From Gammaproteobacteria bacterium (GTDB lineage: Bacteria; Pseudomonadota; Gammaproteobacteria; Steroidobacterales; JABDKV01), in NCBI GenBank assembly GCA_013002045.1, contig JABDKV010000107.1, forward strand, positions 1-33,782: a DNA stretch of 33,782 nucleotides, read 5' to 3'. Positions 1-10,466 of this stretch are shown here, piece after piece (within the stretch, counting starts at the first letter, position 1; every line of letters begins with the position of its first letter). Position numbers and translations under genes: made by a program. Under the pieces are notes generated by a model. The model did not search any database. It saw only the letters and a list, made by a program, of their open reading frames with translations, and had not been told where the DNA came from.

Positions 1-1362
1 GTGCAGGTGGCTGGGGTCGATGCTGACAGACATTTGCACATCGTCGTGACTGGCCTCGATCAGCTCGCGCCCGAGCTGGTTCGAGCTGCAGAAGTCATCG
101 AGAAACGAGTCCAGCCAGGTAGCGAGCACAATGCTTTGCGGACGGGTATTGTCGCGTCGTGACAGCTGCAGCACGTTCTCAATGATGGTGCTGACCCGAT
201 TGCACTGGGTGTGGATGATGTCAGTCAACACCCGTTCGTCGTCGCCGATGGCTTCTGATTCGCGCAGCAATTGCCCGGCGTGGCTGATCGCGCCGACCGG
301 GTTGCGAATCTCGTGGGCGATGCTGGCGCTGAGACGACCGAGTCCGGCCAGCTTGGTCTGCTGCACGCGCTCCGACAATTGCGTCGCGTCTTCGAGAAAG
401 ATCAGCAAGGCTGAGGGTTCGGTCGCGCCCAGCGGCGCAAAGTGGGGCGTGATCAAAGTCGTATTGTCATCGGCCGTGAAACTGGACAGGTTATTGCGGG
501 CCTCGCCGCCGCCACGCCGACGCCACGACATGGCGAGTTCGTAAAGCGGTGGCGCCAGTTCCAGCAAGTGACTTCCCGATGCCGCGTCGGGATTGATACC
601 GAGCAGCTTCGCCGCGGAGCTGTTCATCAGACGCACACGATCGTTGTCATCGATGACGACGATACTCTCGCGCAGATGTTGCACGATGTATTCGTTGAGT
701 TCGGCAAGGTTGGCGAGGTCGACCCCGCGCTGCTCCGCCAGCGCCTCACTTTCGGTGATGCGACGCGCAAGCGGCTGTGTGGCAAGCGAGACTATAAAGA
801 TCAGTGCGCCGAGCAAACCGGCCGCAGTGTAATCGCTGGCGCTAGTGAATCCTTGGAATTGAGAGAAAGATTGTTCCGCCAGTACCGCCAGCGAGGCGAG
901 CGCGGCGAAGGTCAGCGCTGTGCGCTGCGGCAAAACGAGGCTCGCTGCCCCGATCGAAATTAACAGCAGGTTGCCCAGCCCGGAGCGCACACCGCCACTG
1001 AAATGCATTAACAGCACCAGCGCGGCGATGTCAGTGACCACCTGGATGATGGTTTGCAGCCGCGCATCCGGAATCCGACGTGATACCAGCAACAGGAAAA
1101 CAAAAGACGTCAGCAGGTAACCTACGGCAGTGCCAATGAACCCGGGTGGTTGCAGGCTACCCACGACACGGGGTTCGTCTGTTGCAAGGAACAACACGAT
1201 CAGGATCAGTGCCACGAAGACGCGGTAGAACGACAGCAGCGACAGAACCCGCCACGCCAGGTCAAGGGCGGTGGAGACGGGTTTGTCGCCGGAGCCGCTG
1301 GTCGGCGGCGCCGGCCCGGTGTCTGGCGCAGGCAGGCCTGCAGAGGAGTGGTCGGGGTTCAC
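1..1362 (-). CDS. pilS: PilS-type sensor histidine kinase (3' end cut by window edge)
   Basis: Membrane histidine kinase, read by me from the reverse strand; it is absent from the ORF track because its stop lies outside the window. The visible 454 codons have a Pro/Ser-rich N-terminus, several hydrophobic membrane segments (about residues 45-190), a PAS-like sensor stretch (about 215-335) and a dimerisation/phosphoacceptor box [20 protein letters not shown] with the phosphorylated His near residue 350. The ATP-binding domain is off the left edge. The start is GTG at 1362, because an in-frame TAG lies 10 bases upstream and no ATG fits. The H-box sequence, the N-terminal membrane block and the position beside sucCD (as in Xanthomonas-type genomes, where pilS/pilR adjoin sucCD) favour PilS, which with PilR and sigma54 controls pilin transcription. 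pilR would be expected to the left. A generic NtrB/PilS-family kinase remains possible. Confidence 0.8.
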   Translation of the reverse strand, partial: MNPDHSSAGLPAPDTGPAPPTSGSGDKPVSTALDLAWRVLSLLSFYRVFVALILIVLFLATDEPRVVGSLQPPGFIGTAVGYLLTSFVFLLLVSRRIPDARLQTIIQVVTDIAALVLLMHFSGGVRSGLGNLLLISIGAASLVLPQRTALTFAALASLAVLAEQSFSQFQGFTSASDYTAAGLLGALIFIVSLATQPLARRITESEALAEQRGVDLANLAELNEYIVQHLRESIVVIDDNDRVRLMNSSAAKLLGINPDAASGSHLLELAPPLYELAMSWRRRGGGEARNNLSSFTADDNTTLITPHFAPLGATEPSALLIFLEDATQLSERVQQTKLAGLGRLSASIAHEIRNPVGAISHAGQLLRESEAIGDDERVLTDIIHTQCNRVSTIIENVLQLSRRDNTRPQSIVLATWLDSFLDDFCSSNQLGRELIEASHDDVQMSVSIDPSHLH

Positions 1363-1469
1363 CCCGCTATTCTATGTGTAGTCAGCCTGCAGGCTCTACC
1401 AGTGTCTTTGCGTCGTCGCGGCGATTGCTCCAGAATACGCGTCTTTTCCGCCCCAGCAGGGAAGTCCTG

Positions 1470-2630
1470 ATGAATTTGCACGAGTACCAGTCCAAGCAGC
1501 TGTTTGCTGAGTTTGGCATCCCGGTTCCGTCCGGTCACGCCGTCACCAGTGCCGACGAGGCCGCCAAAGCCGCCCAGGATCTGGGTGGCGACCTGTGGGT
1601 CGTCAAGGCGCAGGTCCATGCCGGTGGGCGTGGTAAAGGCGGTGGCGTCAAGCTCGTCCGCAGCCCCGACGAAGTGGCTCAGGTCGCCGATGCATTGCTG
1701 GGCACCAACCTGGTCACACCGCAGACCACAGCCGAAGGCCTGCCGATCAACACCGTGCTGGTCGAAACCGGTACCGATATTGACCGCGAGTTGTATCTCA
1801 GCATGCTGGTCGATCGCAGCGCCGAGCAGATCCTGGTCATGGCCTCGCCTGCGGGTGGAATGGATATTGAGGAAGTGGCCGAAAGTACGCCGGAGCAGAT
1901 TTTCCGCGTACACATCCACCCGGCCACCGGCCTGATGGGTTACCACATCCGCAAACTGGCCTTCGGTCTCGGTCTCGAGGGCGGCCAGGTCAAGGAATTT
2001 GGAAAAATTCTGCAGGGTCTGTATCGCATGTTCACTGAACGTGATGCGAGCCTGGTCGAGATTAATCCGCTGGTGGTCACCGGTGGCGGTGACGTCATGG
2101 CGCTCGATGCCAAGATTAATATCGAGGACAACGCCCTGTTTCGCCAGGCCGCGCTGGAAGCGCAACGTGACGATTCGCAGGAAGACGACATGGAGAATCG
2201 CGCCCGCGAGCACGATCTCAACTATGTCTCCCTCGATGGCGACATCGCCTGCATGGTTAACGGAGCCGGGCTGGCGATGGCAACGATGGACCTGATCAAG
2301 TTGCATGGCGGCGAGCCGGCCAACTTTCTCGATGTCGGTGGTGGTGCCACGGCCGAGCGGGTGGCGGCCGCGTTCAAGCTGATCCTGTCAAATGACAAGG
2401 TTCGCGCCATCCTGGTCAACATATTTGGTGGCATCGTGCGCTGCGACCTGATAGCCGAGGGCATTGTCCAGGCGGTTAAGGAGGTCGGTGTCTCGGTCCC
2501 GGTGGTCGTCCGTCTTGAAGGGACCAATGTCGATAAGGGACGCGAGCTGCTGGCCGAAAGCGGACTCGACATCATTGCAGCAGACGATCTGACTGACGCG
2601 GCCAAGAAAGCCGTTGCGGCAGCGCGCTAG
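1470..2630 (+). CDS. sucC: Succinate-CoA ligase (ADP-forming) beta subunit
   Basis: TCA-cycle enzyme subunit converting succinyl-CoA to succinate with substrate-level formation of ATP or GTP. It forms a heterotetramer with SucD in the cytoplasm. The 386-aa product begins [20 protein letters not shown], the family's canonical N-terminus, carries an ATP-grasp domain ([11 protein letters not shown] near residues 45-55) and ends in the CoA-ligase domain with [16 protein letters not shown]. Length matches E. coli SucC (388 aa). The ORF track starts this frame at 1146, giving 108 extra residues. I reject that because the extension is antisense to the upstream kinase and the conserved N-terminus begins exactly at 1470, preceded by an AGGGA ribosome site. 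It is followed 17 bp later by sucD, so the two are an operon. No sucAB genes are present here. Confidence 0.97.
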   Translation: MNLHEYQSKQLFAEFGIPVPSGHAVTSADEAAKAAQDLGGDLWVVKAQVHAGGRGKGGGVKLVRSPDEVAQVADALLGTNLVTPQTTAEGLPINTVLVETGTDIDRELYLSMLVDRSAEQILVMASPAGGMDIEEVAESTPEQIFRVHIHPATGLMGYHIRKLAFGLGLEGGQVKEFGKILQGLYRMFTERDASLVEINPLVVTGGGDVMALDAKINIEDNALFRQAALEAQRDDSQEDDMENRAREHDLNYVSLDGDIACMVNGAGLAMATMDLIKLHGGEPANFLDVGGGATAERVAAAFKLILSNDKVRAILVNIFGGIVRCDLIAEGIVQAVKEVGVSVPVVVRLEGTNVDKGRELLAESGLDIIAADDLTDAAKKAVAAAR

Positions 2631-2647
2631 GAGTTAAGGAAGCAATC

Positions 2648-3520
2648 ATGAGCATTTTGGTCGACAAAGACACAAAAATCATCTGCCAGGGCCTGACCGG
2701 CCGCCAGGGCTCCTTTCACGCGCAACAAAGTATCGAGTACGGCTCGAGCATTGTCGCCGGTGTTACGCCGGGCCGCGGCGGACAGACGCACCTGGACATT
2801 CCGGTCTTCAATACAGTCGGTGATGCGGTAAAACAGACCGGTGCCACGGTCAGTATGATCTATGTCCCCGCCCCGTTTGCGGCCGACGCGATTGTCGAGG
2901 CGGTCGACGCCGGTATCGAGCTGGTGGTCTGCATTACCGAAGGCATTCCGGTGCAGGATATGGTGCGCGTCAAGGCCGTCATGCGCGATTCCGATTCGCG
3001 CCTGATCGGTCCGAACTGCCCGGGCATCATTACTCCCGGCGAATGCAAAATCGGCATCATGCCTGGTTTTATCCACAAGCCCGGTCGTGTCGGGGTGATT
3101 TCCCGTTCCGGCACACTGACCTACGAAGCCGTTTACCAGACTACCTGTAACGGGCTTGGCCAATCGACTTGTGTCGGTATCGGTGGCGACCCGGTGCGCG
3201 GATTAAATTTCATCGATTGTCTCGAGCTGTTCGAGGCTGACAAAGACACCGATGGCATCATCATGGTTGGTGAAATCGGTGGCAGTGACGAAGAAGCGGC
3301 GGCTGACTACATACGCGAACATGTCAGTAAACCGGTGGTCGCCTACATCGCAGGTGTCACCGCACCACCGGGCAAGCGCATGGGTCATGCGGGTGCCATT
3401 ATTTCAGGTGGCAAGGGGACCGCTGCCGAGAAGTTCAAGGCGCTCGACGCAGCCGGTGTAACCACCGTGCGTTCGCCCGCTGAGCTGGGGAATGCGATCA
3501 AGTCACGTCTCGGGTCCTGA
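2648..3520 (+). CDS. sucD: Succinate-CoA ligase (ADP-forming) alpha subunit
   Basis: Alpha subunit of succinyl-CoA synthetase, which carries the CoA-binding Rossmann domain and the phosphorylated active-site histidine. The 290-aa product has the N-terminal CoA-binding signature ([16 protein letters not shown]), the [20 protein letters not shown] segment near the middle and the histidine-containing [18 protein letters not shown] motif (His near residue 247). A clear AAGGA ribosome site precedes the ATG. Length equals the usual 288-295 aa. It lies 17 bp after sucC and is followed after 19 bp by nadE, so the three are probably co-transcribed, although linkage of nadE to sucCD is not a functional necessity. 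Confidence 0.97.
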   Translation: MSILVDKDTKIICQGLTGRQGSFHAQQSIEYGSSIVAGVTPGRGGQTHLDIPVFNTVGDAVKQTGATVSMIYVPAPFAADAIVEAVDAGIELVVCITEGIPVQDMVRVKAVMRDSDSRLIGPNCPGIITPGECKIGIMPGFIHKPGRVGVISRSGTLTYEAVYQTTCNGLGQSTCVGIGGDPVRGLNFIDCLELFEADKDTDGIIMVGEIGGSDEEAAADYIREHVSKPVVAYIAGVTAPPGKRMGHAGAIISGGKGTAAEKFKALDAAGVTTVRSPAELGNAIKSRLGS

Positions 3521-3539
3521 CCGCAGCGGGCGTTAGTCC

Positions 3540-5159
3540 ATGCCCGATTCGATCAGGATTGCACTGGCGCAGCTCAACCTTCGGGTTGGTGCCGTAGCGG
3601 CGAATACCCGTCGTATCCTCGATGGCTGTGTACACGCGCGCGACCAGCTCGGCGCCGACCTCGTCGTATTTCCGGAGTTGTCGCTGACCGGCTATCCACC
3701 CGAGGACCTGCTGTTCCATCGCGGTCTGCGCGAACGTGTCGATGATGCGCTGCAACGGGTGCAGCACGAAGTCGAAGGCATCAATGTCGTCGTCGGTTAT
3801 CCCGAGTTCGACGGTGAGCTAATTTACAACGCCGCCGCCATGTTCCGTGACGGTAAACAACTCGCCCACTACCGTAAGCAGGTCTTGCCCAACTACGGGG
3901 TGTTCGATGAGAAGCGTTATTTCCAGCCCGGGAACAGCACCTGCATTGTCAATGTGTCGGGTTGCGCGGTTGCGCTGACTATTTGCGAGGATATCTGGGT
4001 GCCGGGACCGGCTGCCGGGGCCGCGGCCGCCGGTGCGCAGGTGATACTCAACCTGAATGCATCACCGTTTGAGATCCGCAAACAACAACGACGCGAACGT
4101 GTACTGCGTGATCGGGTGGCCGAAACCGGTGTGCCGGTGGTGTACGTAAACCAGGTTGGCGGGCAGGACGAGCTGGTGTTCGATGGCGGCTCGACCGTCT
4201 TCGGTGGCGATGGTGCAGTCTGTCTGCGTGCGCCGCCCTTCAGCGAGGCCATTCTGCCCGTTAGCGTCAACTATAAAGACGGGCTTGTCGATCCGGCAGA
4301 GCACACGGCTGCACCGCTGTTGCCGGTCGAGCAAAGTGTCTACGAAGCTATCGTGCTCGCGGTGCGCGACTATGTCGCCAACAATGGTTTTCCGGGGGTT
4401 ATCGTAGGCGCATCGGGTGGTATCGATTCGGCACTGACGCTGGCGATCGCGGTCGATGCGCTGGGTGCGGAAGCGGTTGAAGCCGTGCTGATGCCATCGC
4501 GTTATACCTCGGCAATGAGTATCGAGGATGCGATCGAGGAAGCAACCATGCTTGGTATCGCACACCAGAGTATATCGATCGAGCCGATGTTCGAAGCGAC
4601 GCTGGCGCAACTGGCTGACGTTTTCGCCGGGCTCGAGCCCGACAGTACCGAGGAAAACGTGCAGTCACGTTGTCGTGGCATCATCCTGATGGCGATATCC
4701 AACAAGACCGGTCGCATGGTCCTGACCACTGGCAACAAGAGCGAAATGGCAGTCGGCTACGCCACGCTCTACGGCGACATGGCAGGTGGCTTCGCACCGA
4801 TCAAGGATTGCAGCAAGACGCTGGTTTATCGGCTGGCAAATTATCGCAACAGTCTCGGGCGGGTAATCCCGGAACGGGTGCTGACACGTCCGCCGTCGGC
4901 TGAACTGGCACCGGATCAAAAAGACACCGACAGCCTGCCACCCTACGACGTTCTCGATCCGATACTGGAAGCCTTCATCGAGGAAGACTGTTCGGTGGAA
5001 CAGATAGCGGAGCGTGGTTTCGATCGCGATGTGGTCATCGCCGTGCTGCAGATGGTCAAGCGCAACGAGTACAAGCGACGCCAGGCTCCACCGGGCGTGC
5101 GTGTCAGCCGGCGTGGTTTCGGGCGCGACTGGCGCTACCCGATCACTTCCGGATACTAA
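3540..5159 (+). CDS. nadE: Glutamine-dependent NAD+ synthetase
   Basis: Final step of NAD biosynthesis: ATP-dependent amidation of nicotinic acid adenine dinucleotide. The 539-aa protein is the two-domain form. Residues 1-265 are a nitrilase-like glutaminase with the Glu46-Lys113-Cys149 triad (FPELSLTGYPPEDLL, HYRKQVLPNYG, LTICEDIW). Residues 270-539 are the synthetase with the pyrophosphate loop SGGIDS at 292-297 and TTGNKSEMAVGYATLYGDMAG. The glutaminase domain means glutamine, not free ammonia, is the expected nitrogen donor. The ATG at 3540 gives the canonical N-terminus IRIALAQLN, although the ribosome site is weak, which fits coupling to sucD 19 bp upstream. Its stop overlaps the convergent bamD stop by 4 bp, leaving no room for a terminator. 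Confidence 0.96.
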   Translation: MPDSIRIALAQLNLRVGAVAANTRRILDGCVHARDQLGADLVVFPELSLTGYPPEDLLFHRGLRERVDDALQRVQHEVEGINVVVGYPEFDGELIYNAAAMFRDGKQLAHYRKQVLPNYGVFDEKRYFQPGNSTCIVNVSGCAVALTICEDIWVPGPAAGAAAAGAQVILNLNASPFEIRKQQRRERVLRDRVAETGVPVVYVNQVGGQDELVFDGGSTVFGGDGAVCLRAPPFSEAILPVSVNYKDGLVDPAEHTAAPLLPVEQSVYEAIVLAVRDYVANNGFPGVIVGASGGIDSALTLAIAVDALGAEAVEAVLMPSRYTSAMSIEDAIEEATMLGIAHQSISIEPMFEATLAQLADVFAGLEPDSTEENVQSRCRGIILMAISNKTGRMVLTTGNKSEMAVGYATLYGDMAGGFAPIKDCSKTLVYRLANYRNSLGRVIPERVLTRPPSAELAPDQKDTDSLPPYDVLDPILEAFIEEDCSVEQIAERGFDRDVVIAVLQMVKRNEYKRRQAPPGVRVSRRGFGRDWRYPITSGY

Positions 5160-5992
5160 CCGTCGTTGCCGTCGGCGACCGGGCGTTGCGGACGTGCGCG
5201 CCGATCGCGTTTGAACAGGCCACCCCTGGACTGGCGTGCGCGTGGCGCCTGCGGATTGGCGTCGAGTACTCGCTCAGCATCGGCGGCCAGGTCGTCCATG
5301 CCGAGCTCGCGATAGGCGCGCGCCATGATCTGCAACGCATTGGCAACTTCAGCGGTGTCGGCAAAAGTCTCGACCACAGTGCGTGCGCGGTTAACGGCCG
5401 CCAGCCAGGCATTGCGCGTCATGTAATAGTCGGCTACGTGCAGGTGATAGCGTGCGATACGCTCGCGCAGGTACACGATTCGCTGGCGAGCGTCGTCGGC
5501 GTAATCACTGTCCGGGTAACGTCGGACCAACTCAGCGAAATATGACAGTGAACGCTCCGCATCGGCCGGCGGGCGCTCAGTCAGGTCGGCGCGAAAGGCC
5601 TTTTCCAGTGGGTTGCGGTCGCGATCGAAGTAAATCAGGCCGCGCAAATAATAGGCGTAATCGACGTCGGGGTGGGTCGGGTTTTCGCGAATAAACTCGT
5701 TGGCCGCGTCAATTGCGGATTCGGTTTCGCCATTGCGATAGTAGGCATAGATCAGGTCGAGTTGCCCGCGACGGGTGTATTCGCTGAAGGGGTAGAACAG
5801 CTCGAGACGCTCGAGATAGGCAATGGCCTGCTGGTAGCCGCCGATACCGAGCTGGCGACTGGCATCTTCGTATAATTGCGCCGCGCCGCGTGTCGGTGCA
5901 TCCTCCTCCGTTGCATTGCGACCGCCACAGGCCGGGATGGTCAGGATGACCGCCAGTACAACGGGTATGATGAGGAGTCGAGGGATGTGCAT
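5156..5992 (-). CDS. bamD: Outer-membrane assembly lipoprotein BamD
   Basis: Essential lipoprotein of the BAM complex, which inserts beta-barrel proteins into the outer membrane. The 278-aa precursor starts with a signal peptide (MHIPRLLIIPVVLAVILTIP) and lipobox IPAC, predicting lipidation at Cys22. The mature part is a run of TPR helices with the family pattern LYEDASRQLGIGGYQQAIAYLERLELFYPFS, and AYYLRGLIYFDRDRNP in the middle. It is slightly longer than E. coli BamD (245 aa) because of an Arg-rich C-terminal tail (about residues 250-278) that looks disordered. It is divergent from rluD, the classic gammaproteobacterial arrangement, and convergent with nadE with a 4-bp overlap of stops. 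Confidence 0.95.
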   Translation of the reverse strand: MHIPRLLIIPVVLAVILTIPACGGRNATEEDAPTRGAAQLYEDASRQLGIGGYQQAIAYLERLELFYPFSEYTRRGQLDLIYAYYRNGETESAIDAANEFIRENPTHPDVDYAYYLRGLIYFDRDRNPLEKAFRADLTERPPADAERSLSYFAELVRRYPDSDYADDARQRIVYLRERIARYHLHVADYYMTRNAWLAAVNRARTVVETFADTAEVANALQIMARAYRELGMDDLAADAERVLDANPQAPRARQSRGGLFKRDRRARPQRPVADGNDG

Positions 5993-6060
5993 CGGTTATT
6001 GCCGGATCAAAAGAACGCGGAGTATACCCCAAGAGCCACGCATGGTAAGTCAGGCGCAAA

Positions 6061-7005
6061 ATGACCGAATCTGAGCGGCATACCGGGCAGGTCCCGGCCG
6101 ATCGCGCTGGTAGCCGGTTAGATGCGGCATTGGCCGAAATGTTTCCCGATTTTTCTCGCACCCGGCTGCGTGCCTGGATCGAAGCCGGCCTGGTCGAGGT
6201 TGATGGCCAGATCTGGCGCCCGCGGGACCGGCTGCGTGGCGGTGAGAGCGTTGTCCTGCACGCCGTTACCGAACCCGAGGTCCGGGTCGAACCCGAAGAC
6301 ATACCGTTAGCGATCGTCTATGAGGACGAGGAAATACTGGTTATAGACAAGCCACCGGGTCTGGTGGTCCATCCGGGTGCCGGCAATCACGCCGGGACAT
6401 TGCAGAATGGATTGCTGTTCTACGACGAGTCGCTGGCGATGTTGCCACGCGCCGGTATCGTCCATCGTCTCGACAAGGATACTGGTGGTCTGATGGTGAT
6501 TGCCCGCAGCCTGCGTGCCCATACAGCGCTCGCCGCAGCCATTGCCGAACATAAGGTAACGCGTGAATACATGGCAGTGTGTCGCGGCCGTCTCATCAGC
6601 GGGGGCACGGTTGACGAGCCAATCGGTCGTCATCCGGTCGATCGTATCCGGATGGCCGTAGTCGAGCGCGGCAAGAGAGCAGTGACTCACTACCGCGTGA
6701 AAGAACGCTTCTCGGCTCACACACTGGTCGATGTTCGTCTCGAGACCGGTCGTACTCACCAGATCCGCGTGCACATGGCACACCTTGGGCACCCGTTGCT
6801 AGGTGATCCGTTATATGGCGGTCGTCTGGCTGTGCCGCAGGGAGCCAGCGATGCGTTACGCGTGGCGCTGCACGGATTCCGGCGGCAGGCCTTGCATGCC
6901 ACACGCCTGGAGTTGCGTCATCCTGTTAGCGGGAAACGGCATGAGTTGCGGTCGCCGATACCACGCGACATGAATGCGTTATTGATCCTGTTGCGGAGTG
7001 GCTAA
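6061..7005 (+). CDS. rluD: 23S rRNA pseudouridine synthase RluD
   Basis: Makes pseudouridines in helix 69 of 23S rRNA (positions 1911, 1915 and 1917 in E. coli). The 314-aa protein has an N-terminal S4 RNA-binding domain (SRLDAALAEMFPDFSRTRLRAWI, residues 18-40) and the RluA-family catalytic domain with IVHRLDKDTGGLMV; the catalytic Asp is residue 138 (139 in E. coli). Downstream, LETGRTHQIRVHMAHLGHPLLGDPLYGG is the second conserved block. The ATG at 6061 opens a 68-bp divergent gap with bamD. It is followed after 3 bp by pgeF, so these two are translationally linked. Confidence 0.96.
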   Translation: MTESERHTGQVPADRAGSRLDAALAEMFPDFSRTRLRAWIEAGLVEVDGQIWRPRDRLRGGESVVLHAVTEPEVRVEPEDIPLAIVYEDEEILVIDKPPGLVVHPGAGNHAGTLQNGLLFYDESLAMLPRAGIVHRLDKDTGGLMVIARSLRAHTALAAAIAEHKVTREYMAVCRGRLISGGTVDEPIGRHPVDRIRMAVVERGKRAVTHYRVKERFSAHTLVDVRLETGRTHQIRVHMAHLGHPLLGDPLYGGRLAVPQGASDALRVALHGFRRQALHATRLELRHPVSGKRHELRSPIPRDMNALLILLRSG

Positions 7006-7008
7006 GAT

Positions 7009-7758
7009 TTGCTGACAGCGCATGTTATTGAACCCGATTGGCCGGCACCGTCAAATGTTCGTGCCTACTCGACCCAGCGTACAGGCGGATCCAGTCATCG
7101 ACCCTACGATTCGCTCAACCTGAGCGATTATGTCGGTGACGATCCACGCCGGGTGCGGCAAAACCGGGATTTGCTCCGTCATGAATTGCGCCTGCCCGCC
7201 GAACCGGTCTGGCTGCAACAAAAACACGATCGTGGTGTTATCGCCGCCGACCGCGTTCCCGTCGGCAGCGAGCCCTTGCCCGCTGATGCTGCGACAGCGC
7301 ACCAGCCAGGTCATGTTTGCGCAGTCCTGACGGCGGACTGCCTGCCCGTGGTCGTCTGTGACAGCGACGGCTCGCGCGTGTCCGCAATACATGCTGGCTG
7401 GCGCGGCCTGGCAACCGGTGTCATCCCGGCGGCTTTGGCGCAGCTGGGTACTCACGGGCGCAACCTGATGGCATGGCTCGGCCCCTGTATCGGGCCAGCA
7501 GCCTATGAGATCGACAAACCGGTCCGTGATCGGTTGCTGCAGGCAACACCGGCCGCCCTGTCAGCGTTCGAGGAGACGCGTGCCGGTCACTGGCGTGCCG
7601 ACCTGGCTGCGATCGCACGGGTACAACTCTCCGAAAATGGTGTTACGGACATTTATGGTGGCGGTTTCTGCACCTATACCGAATCGCATCGCTTTTACTC
7701 GCATCGCCGTGAGCAGATCTGTGGCCGCCAGGCGACGTTGATCTGGCTCGACGATTGA
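7009..7758 (+). CDS. pgeF: Peptidoglycan editing factor PgeF (YfiH/LACC1 family)
   Basis: Family associated with removal of mis-incorporated residues (L-Ser in place of L-Ala) from peptidoglycan precursors in E. coli; homologues also show purine-nucleoside phosphorylase/deaminase activity. The 249-aa protein carries the metal-site signature: LTADCLPVVVCDSDGSRVSAIHAGWRGLATG (Cys and His ligands) and LGPCIGPAAYEI. The start is TTG at 7009, 3 bp after the rluD stop, with a GGAG ribosome site inside the end of rluD. No ATG lies near the conserved N-terminus (VIEPDWPAPSNVRAYSTQRTGG). The order bamD<>rluD-pgeF-clpB is conserved in gammaproteobacteria and supports the call. Confidence 0.93.
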   Translation: MLTAHVIEPDWPAPSNVRAYSTQRTGGSSHRPYDSLNLSDYVGDDPRRVRQNRDLLRHELRLPAEPVWLQQKHDRGVIAADRVPVGSEPLPADAATAHQPGHVCAVLTADCLPVVVCDSDGSRVSAIHAGWRGLATGVIPAALAQLGTHGRNLMAWLGPCIGPAAYEIDKPVRDRLLQATPAALSAFEETRAGHWRADLAAIARVQLSENGVTDIYGGGFCTYTESHRFYSHRREQICGRQATLIWLDD

Positions 7759-7768
7759 GCCTGGCGGG

Positions 7769-7796
7769 GTTGGATTTGCGAAATCTGCCCCCAGAT
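7769..7796 (+). promoter_or_regulatory. Candidate sigma32 heat-shock promoter of clpB
   Basis: GTTGGAT (7769-7775), 13-bp spacer, CCCCAGAT (7789-7796). The downstream element matches the sigma32 -10 consensus CCCCATNT at seven of eight positions with a correct spacer; the upstream element is only a moderate match to CTTGAAA. It lies in the 76-bp gap before clpB and would start transcription about 30 bp before its ATG. Known biology of clpB (heat-shock regulon) raises the prior. Confidence 0.5.
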
Positions 7797-7834
7797 CGTA
7801 AGGCAATTGATGATCCCGGACGGGAGTAGCTCTT

Positions 7835-10417
7835 ATGCGCATGGACAAACTGACCAGTAAATTCCAGATTGCCCTGGCCGACGCCCAGTCAATGGCGGTG
7901 GGTCGCGATCACCAGTTTATTGAACCAGCTCACCTGATGACGGCGATGCTCGATCAGCAGGGTGGCAGTGTGCGACCGTTGCTGACCAAGGTCGGAGGTA
8001 ACGTCAACGTGTTGCGCTCACAACTGGGCGAGGCGCTCGACAGGCTGCCGCAGGTCGAGGGCACCAGTGGCGATGTTCATATCTCCAAAGAACTCAGCCG
8101 CCTGCTTAACCAGACAGACAAGCTTGCGCAGCAACGCGACGACCAGTACATCTCAAGTGAGTTGTTCGTGCTGGCTGCCTGCGAGGACAAGGGTGCGCTG
8201 GGACACGCATTGAGCGAAGCCGGTATCGTCCGCGGTGCCGTCGAGAAAGCAATTGACGAATTGCGCGGTGGCGAAAACATCACCGATCCCAATGCCGAAG
8301 ACACGCGCCAGGCGCTGGACAAGTACACCATCGACCTGACCGAGCGCGCTGAGCAGGGCAAGATCGACCCTATTATCGGCCGTGACGAGGAAATACGGCG
8401 CACAGTGCAGATCCTGCAGCGACGCACGAAGAACAACCCGGTGCTGATTGGCGAGCCCGGTGTTGGCAAGACCGCGATTGTCGAGGGGCTGGCACAGCGT
8501 ATTGTCAATGGCGAAGTGCCGGAAGGGATTCGCAACAAGCGCATCCTGTCGCTCGATCTGGGGGCATTGATTGCCGGTGCAAAGTTTCGTGGTGAATTTG
8601 AAGAACGGCTGAAAGCGGTACTCAATGACCTGGCAAAACAGGAAGGCCAGGTCATCCTGTTTATCGACGAATTACATACGATGGTTGGTGCCGGTGCTGC
8701 TGAAGGTGCAATGGATGCCGGCAATATGCTCAAGCCAGCGCTGGCGCGCGGCGAGTTGCATTGTGTAGGTGCGACAACACTTGATGAGTATCGCCAGTAC
8801 GTGGAAAAAGATGCGGCGCTGGAACGTCGTTTTCAGAAAGTCCTGGTCAATGAGCCCAGCGTCGAAGACACCATTGCCATCCTGCGCGGTATCGCCGAGC
8901 GTTACGAGGTGCACCACGGTGTCGACATTACCGATCCGGCCCTGGTGGCAGCAGCGACCTTGTCACACCGCTACATCTCGGACCGGCAGTTGCCCGACAA
9001 GGCCATTGACCTGATCGATGAGGCGGCTTCGCGGATTCGCATGGAAATCGATTCCAAGCCGGAAGCTCTCGACAAGCTCGAGCGCAAGCTCATCCAGCTC
9101 AAGATCGAGCGCGAGGCGGTCAAGAAAGACAGCGACGATGCTTCGCTGAAACGTCTTGCTGAAATCGAAAGCAGTATTGCCGATCTAGAACGCGAGTACG
9201 CCGATCTGGAGGAAATCTGGAAAGCGGAAAAAGCGGCGGTCGAGGGCGCCTCGCACATCAAGGAGGAGCTCGAACGCGCGCGTATCGAGTTGGAAACCGC
9301 ACGCCGCGCCGGTGACCTGGCACGTATGTCCGAGTTGCAGTACGGCCGCATACCGGAGCTGGAAAAGCAGCTTGAAGAAGCGCAGCAGGACGAACCGACC
9401 ACCGAGATGAAGCTGTTACGCAATCGCGTCACTGAAGACGAGATTGCCGATGTCGTCTCGAAGTGGACCGGGATTCCGGTGTCGAAAATGCTCGAGGGTG
9501 AGCGCGACAAACTGCTGCGGATGGAAGAAGAGATTTCGCAACGCGTTATCGGCCAGACCGAGGCCGTTACCGCAGTGGCCGATGCCATTCGGCGATCGCG
9601 CGCCGGTTTGTCGGATCCCAAGCGCCCCATAGGCTCGTTCCTGTTCCTCGGCCCTACCGGGGTCGGCAAGACCGAGCTGACCAAGGCGCTGGCCGAGTTC
9701 CTGTTCGATACCGAAGACGCGCTGGTGCGGGTCGATATGTCGGAATTCATGGAAAAGCATTCGGTGGCGCGACTGATCGGTGCACCACCGGGATACGTCG
9801 GCTACGAGGAAGGTGGTTACCTGACGGAGTTGGTGCGGCGGCGTCCGTACTCGGTGATCCTGCTCGACGAGGTCGAGAAGGCGCATGCGGATGTCTTTAA
9901 CGTGTTGCTCCAGGTGCTGGACGACGGTCGCCTGACCGATGGCCAGGGTCGCACTGTCGATTTTCGTAATGTCGTGATTGTCATGACCTCGAACCTCGGT
10001 TCGCATGTGATCCAGGAGCTGTCGGGTGAGGCAAATTACGACAAGATGAAGGCGGCTGTCATGGAAATCGTCGGTCAGCATTTCCGACCGGAGTTCGTCA
10101 ACCGTATCGACGACACCGTGGTCTTTCATCCGCTCAATCGCGATGAAATTCGCCAGATCGTCGAAATACAGTTGCGCGGGCTGGCACGCCGATTGCAGAG
10201 TCGCGACATGCAGATCGAACTCAGCGAGGCGGCTATCGATCGCCTGGCCGATCGCGGTTTCGATCCGGTTTATGGCGCCCGTCCGCTCAAGCGTGCGATC
10301 CAGGACCTGGTTGAGAATCCGCTGGCAAAAGAGATCCTGTCGGGTCGGTTTGGCCCCGGAGACCGTATCCAGATCGAGGCCAACGATATCGGCATCGAAT
10401 TCGCCCGCGCGGCCTGA
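7835..10417 (+). CDS. clpB: ATP-dependent disaggregase ClpB
   Basis: Hexameric AAA+ disaggregase that with DnaK/DnaJ/GrpE pulls polypeptides out of aggregates in the cytoplasm. The 860-aa protein has the Clp N-domain (1-145), a first ATPase domain with Walker A GEPGVGKT at about 206 and Walker [10 protein letters not shown], a long charged coiled-coil middle domain (about 410-525, which distinguishes ClpB from ClpA/ClpC), a second ATPase domain with GPTGVGKT at about 606 and [11 protein letters not shown], and the C-terminal D2-small domain. The N-terminus [19 protein letters not shown] aligns with E. coli ClpB, so ATG 7835 is preferred over ATG 7841, and a GGGAG ribosome site is correctly spaced. 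Full length, with no damage visible. Confidence 0.98.
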   Translation: MRMDKLTSKFQIALADAQSMAVGRDHQFIEPAHLMTAMLDQQGGSVRPLLTKVGGNVNVLRSQLGEALDRLPQVEGTSGDVHISKELSRLLNQTDKLAQQRDDQYISSELFVLAACEDKGALGHALSEAGIVRGAVEKAIDELRGGENITDPNAEDTRQALDKYTIDLTERAEQGKIDPIIGRDEEIRRTVQILQRRTKNNPVLIGEPGVGKTAIVEGLAQRIVNGEVPEGIRNKRILSLDLGALIAGAKFRGEFEERLKAVLNDLAKQEGQVILFIDELHTMVGAGAAEGAMDAGNMLKPALARGELHCVGATTLDEYRQYVEKDAALERRFQKVLVNEPSVEDTIAILRGIAERYEVHHGVDITDPALVAAATLSHRYISDRQLPDKAIDLIDEAASRIRMEIDSKPEALDKLERKLIQLKIEREAVKKDSDDASLKRLAEIESSIADLEREYADLEEIWKAEKAAVEGASHIKEELERARIELETARRAGDLARMSELQYGRIPELEKQLEEAQQDEPTTEMKLLRNRVTEDEIADVVSKWTGIPVSKMLEGERDKLLRMEEEISQRVIGQTEAVTAVADAIRRSRAGLSDPKRPIGSFLFLGPTGVGKTELTKALAEFLFDTEDALVRVDMSEFMEKHSVARLIGAPPGYVGYEEGGYLTELVRRRPYSVILLDEVEKAHADVFNVLLQVLDDGRLTDGQGRTVDFRNVVIVMTSNLGSHVIQELSGEANYDKMKAAVMEIVGQHFRPEFVNRIDDTVVFHPLNRDEIRQIVEIQLRGLARRLQSRDMQIELSEAAIDRLADRGFDPVYGARPLKRAIQDLVENPLAKEILSGRFGPGDRIQIEANDIGIEFARAA

Positions 10418-10438
10418 CCGGTCAGCTGCAAACCAGAT

Positions 10439-10463
10439 TGCACCGTGAGCTGTTCGCGGTGCA
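10439..10463. terminator. Hairpin between convergent clpB and RND gene
   Basis: A 7-bp perfect stem TGCACCG/CGGTGCA with an 11-base loop lies in the 49-bp gap between two convergent genes. No run of T follows on either strand, so it may be a weak or factor-dependent end rather than a classic intrinsic terminator. Confidence 0.3.
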
Positions 10464-10466
10464 GTG

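Noticed and set aside
1146-1469. N-terminal extension of the sucC reading frame in the ORF track
   Set aside because: It is antisense to the PilS-like kinase, low in family character, and the canonical SucC N-terminus and ribosome site are at 1470.
1359-2306. 315-aa minus-strand ORF opposite sucC
   Set aside because: Shadow frame of a GC-rich gene; no recognisable motifs and complete overlap with sucC.
9416-10129. 237-aa minus-strand ORF inside clpB
   Set aside because: Antisense shadow of the conserved ClpB second ATPase domain.
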